A stretch of 5,317 nucleotides of DNA from Chloroflexota bacterium (GTDB lineage Bacteria; Chloroflexota; Limnocylindria; Limnocylindrales; CSP1-4), in the NCBI GenBank assembly GCA_003158495.1, contig PMJT01000027.1, positions 36,097-41,413 on the forward strand. Reading direction: 5' to 3'. Below the pieces are notes generated by a model. The model was not told where the DNA came from. It saw only the letters and a program-made list of their open reading frames with translations, and did no database searches. Positions within the stretch are counted from its first letter, which is position 1, and the number at the start of each line of letters is the position of its first letter. Position numbers and translations under genes: made by a program. Of this stretch, positions 4,434 to 5,317 are shown piece after piece.

Positions 4434-5317
4434 CTATTCGAGGCGCATCGCCGGCAGCGAATAGGCCGCTCGAACCGCCAGGCTGAACCCGTCGCCCGCG
4501 GCAACCGCCTTGAAGTCGACCAGCCGCCAAGGGCGTTCGGCCTCGCCACGCCGCTGACCGCCGCCCCACCCGACCACATCGCCGTCTGCCCGAAGCGCCA
4601 GCGCATGGAAGGCTCCGGCTGATATTGCGACTACGTGGCCCAGCCCGCGCGGTATGTCGAGCTGGCCGTAGCTGCCATCACCCCAGACGGCAACCGTTCC
4701 GTCCGCGAGGAGAGCCAGGCTGAACTTCCCTCCCGCCGAGATGGCGCCCGCGCGCGTGAGTCGGGCCGGGACGCTGGCCTGGCCCCAGCGGTCGTCACCC
4801 CATGCAGTGACCGTCCCGTCCCGGCACAATGCCAGAGCGTGATCCTCGCCGGCCGAAATCGACGCAACTTCGGCCAGCCATTCCGGAACAGCCAACGCCT
4901 GACGGGAAGGGTCTCCCCAACCCACGACGGTGCCATCTGCCCGCAGTGCCAGCGCATAGTCGCCACCGGCCGCTATGGCGATCGCCGCCCCCAGGTCGAG
5001 TGGAACTGAAGTCTGGCCGCGGTCGTTCGCGCCCCACGCCACAACTCTTCCGTCGGCCAGGAGGGCGACGCTGAAGCCGTCGCCGGCCGCGATGGCGATC
5101 GCGGCCGACAGTCCCGGAGGCACGTCCGTCTGGCCGGCGCTGTTGTCACCCCAGGCGCCGACGTGACCCTGGTCGTCGAGAGCCAGAGCGTGGTCCCTTC
5201 CGGCCGCCAGCGCCACGATGGTCGTCATGGGAACGGGCTGGCCGGCAATTTCCTGGGCATCTGGACCCCAGGCGAACACTGTGTCGGGAGCTGCTCGGCC
5301 CGAAACGAAGGCATCCC
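4434..5317 (-). CDS. RCC1-like beta-propeller repeat protein, N-terminus outside the window
   Basis: This is a partial protein: the frame stays open to the right edge, reading DAFVSGRAAPDTVFAWG before the first complete repeat, so the true start lies beyond 5317. What is visible is almost entirely RCC1-type repeats of pattern xxxAIAAGxxHALALxxDGxVxxWGDNxxGQxxVPxxL. There are five of exactly 39 residues, one of 40, and partial ones at each end; the C-terminal half-repeat ends in a short tail (SLPAMRLE). RCC1 repeats fold as blades of a beta-propeller, usually a binding scaffold. Bacterial versions of this kind are often extracellular or surface proteins, but any signal peptide would lie outside the window. 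The GTG at 5279 and the ATG at 5228 are internal codons, not starts. The gene ends with TAG 46 nt before the amidase. The ligand and role are unknown. Confidence 0.9.
   Translation of the reverse strand, partial: DAFVSGRAAPDTVFAWGPDAQEIAGQPVPMTTIVALAAGRDHALALDDQGHVGAWGDNSAGQTDVPPGLSAAIAIAAGDGFSVALLADGRVVAWGANDRGQTSVPLDLGAAIAIAAGGDYALALRADGTVVGWGDPSRQALAVPEWLAEVASISAGEDHALALCRDGTVTAWGDDRWGQASVPARLTRAGAISAGGKFSLALLADGTVAVWGDGSYGQLDIPRGLGHVVAISAGAFHALALRADGDVVGWGGGQRRGEAERPWRLVDFKAVAAGDGFSLAVRAAYSLPAMRLE
4437..5222 (-). repeat. Tandem 117-bp coding repeats (39-residue RCC1-like units)
   Basis: In translation the units run 5222-5106, 5105-4989, 4988-4872, 4871-4755, 4754-4638 (each 117 bp), 4637-4518 (120 bp) and a partial unit 4517-4437. 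Conserved positions in each are the AAG or SAG near residue 7, the ALA/VAL/LAL strand, DG near residue 18-19, and WG at 24-25. The third unit has lost the GQ motif (RQALAVP), and the sixth is degenerate (RRGEAERP). The DNA copies have diverged clearly, so this is old duplication rather than recent expansion. Confidence 0.85.

Noticed and set aside
4388..4606. 73-residue N-terminal extension of the amidase
   Set aside because: It overlaps the end of the RCC1-like gene, is Arg/Trp-rich and matches nothing in the amidase family; the ATG at 4387 fits the usual family N-terminus.
4437..5222. The 117-bp periodicity as a CRISPR or non-coding satellite
   Set aside because: The period is exactly 39 codons, the units are diverged at the DNA level but conserved as RCC1-like protein motifs, and there are no identical repeats with spacers.

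Overview
The window is high-GC, densely coded bacterial chromosomal DNA. A lipobox-type secreted protein, a ribbon-helix-helix/PIN toxin-antitoxin pair of the kind common in mycobacteria, short overlapping operons and a possible leaderless promoter all point to a soil or freshwater actinomycete or a high-GC Chloroflexota lineage. This placement is inference; no rRNA or other phylogenetic marker gene is present.

Layout. On the plus strand, positions 122-921 hold a two-gene operon: a DUF1801 protein followed, with an ATGA overlap, by a cysteine-free relative of the ArsC/Spx fold. All other genes are on the minus strand and are read from right to left. At the right edge lies an RCC1-type beta-propeller protein (4434-5317, N-terminus outside the window) built from 39-residue repeats. 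It is followed after 47 nt by an amidase-signature enzyme (start 4387, end 3140). A 219-bp intergenic region (2921-3139) then carries a very strong 12-bp GC hairpin and a repeat-rich likely operator for a vapBC toxin-antitoxin module (2920-2259). After a further 112 bp, with its own promoter-like element and a perfect AGGAGG ribosome-binding site, comes a lipoprotein (2146-1220). In the same reading frame, ten sense codons beyond its stop, is a small two-helix membrane protein (1189-944), which ends convergent with the plus-strand operon.

How the genes work together. The vapBC pair is a self-contained, probably autoregulated module. The lipoprotein and the small membrane protein are probably co-transcribed and both act at the cell envelope. 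The RCC1-like protein and the amidase may share a transcript, but nothing in the sequence ties their functions together. The DUF1801/ArsC-like pair is probably translationally coupled. I see no CRISPR array, transposase, tRNA or rRNA. I do not see a convincing new defence or biosynthetic system. The most unusual points are the short-period propeller, the Cys-less ArsC-like protein, the in-frame lipoprotein/membrane-protein arrangement, and the operator and hairpin upstream of vapB.
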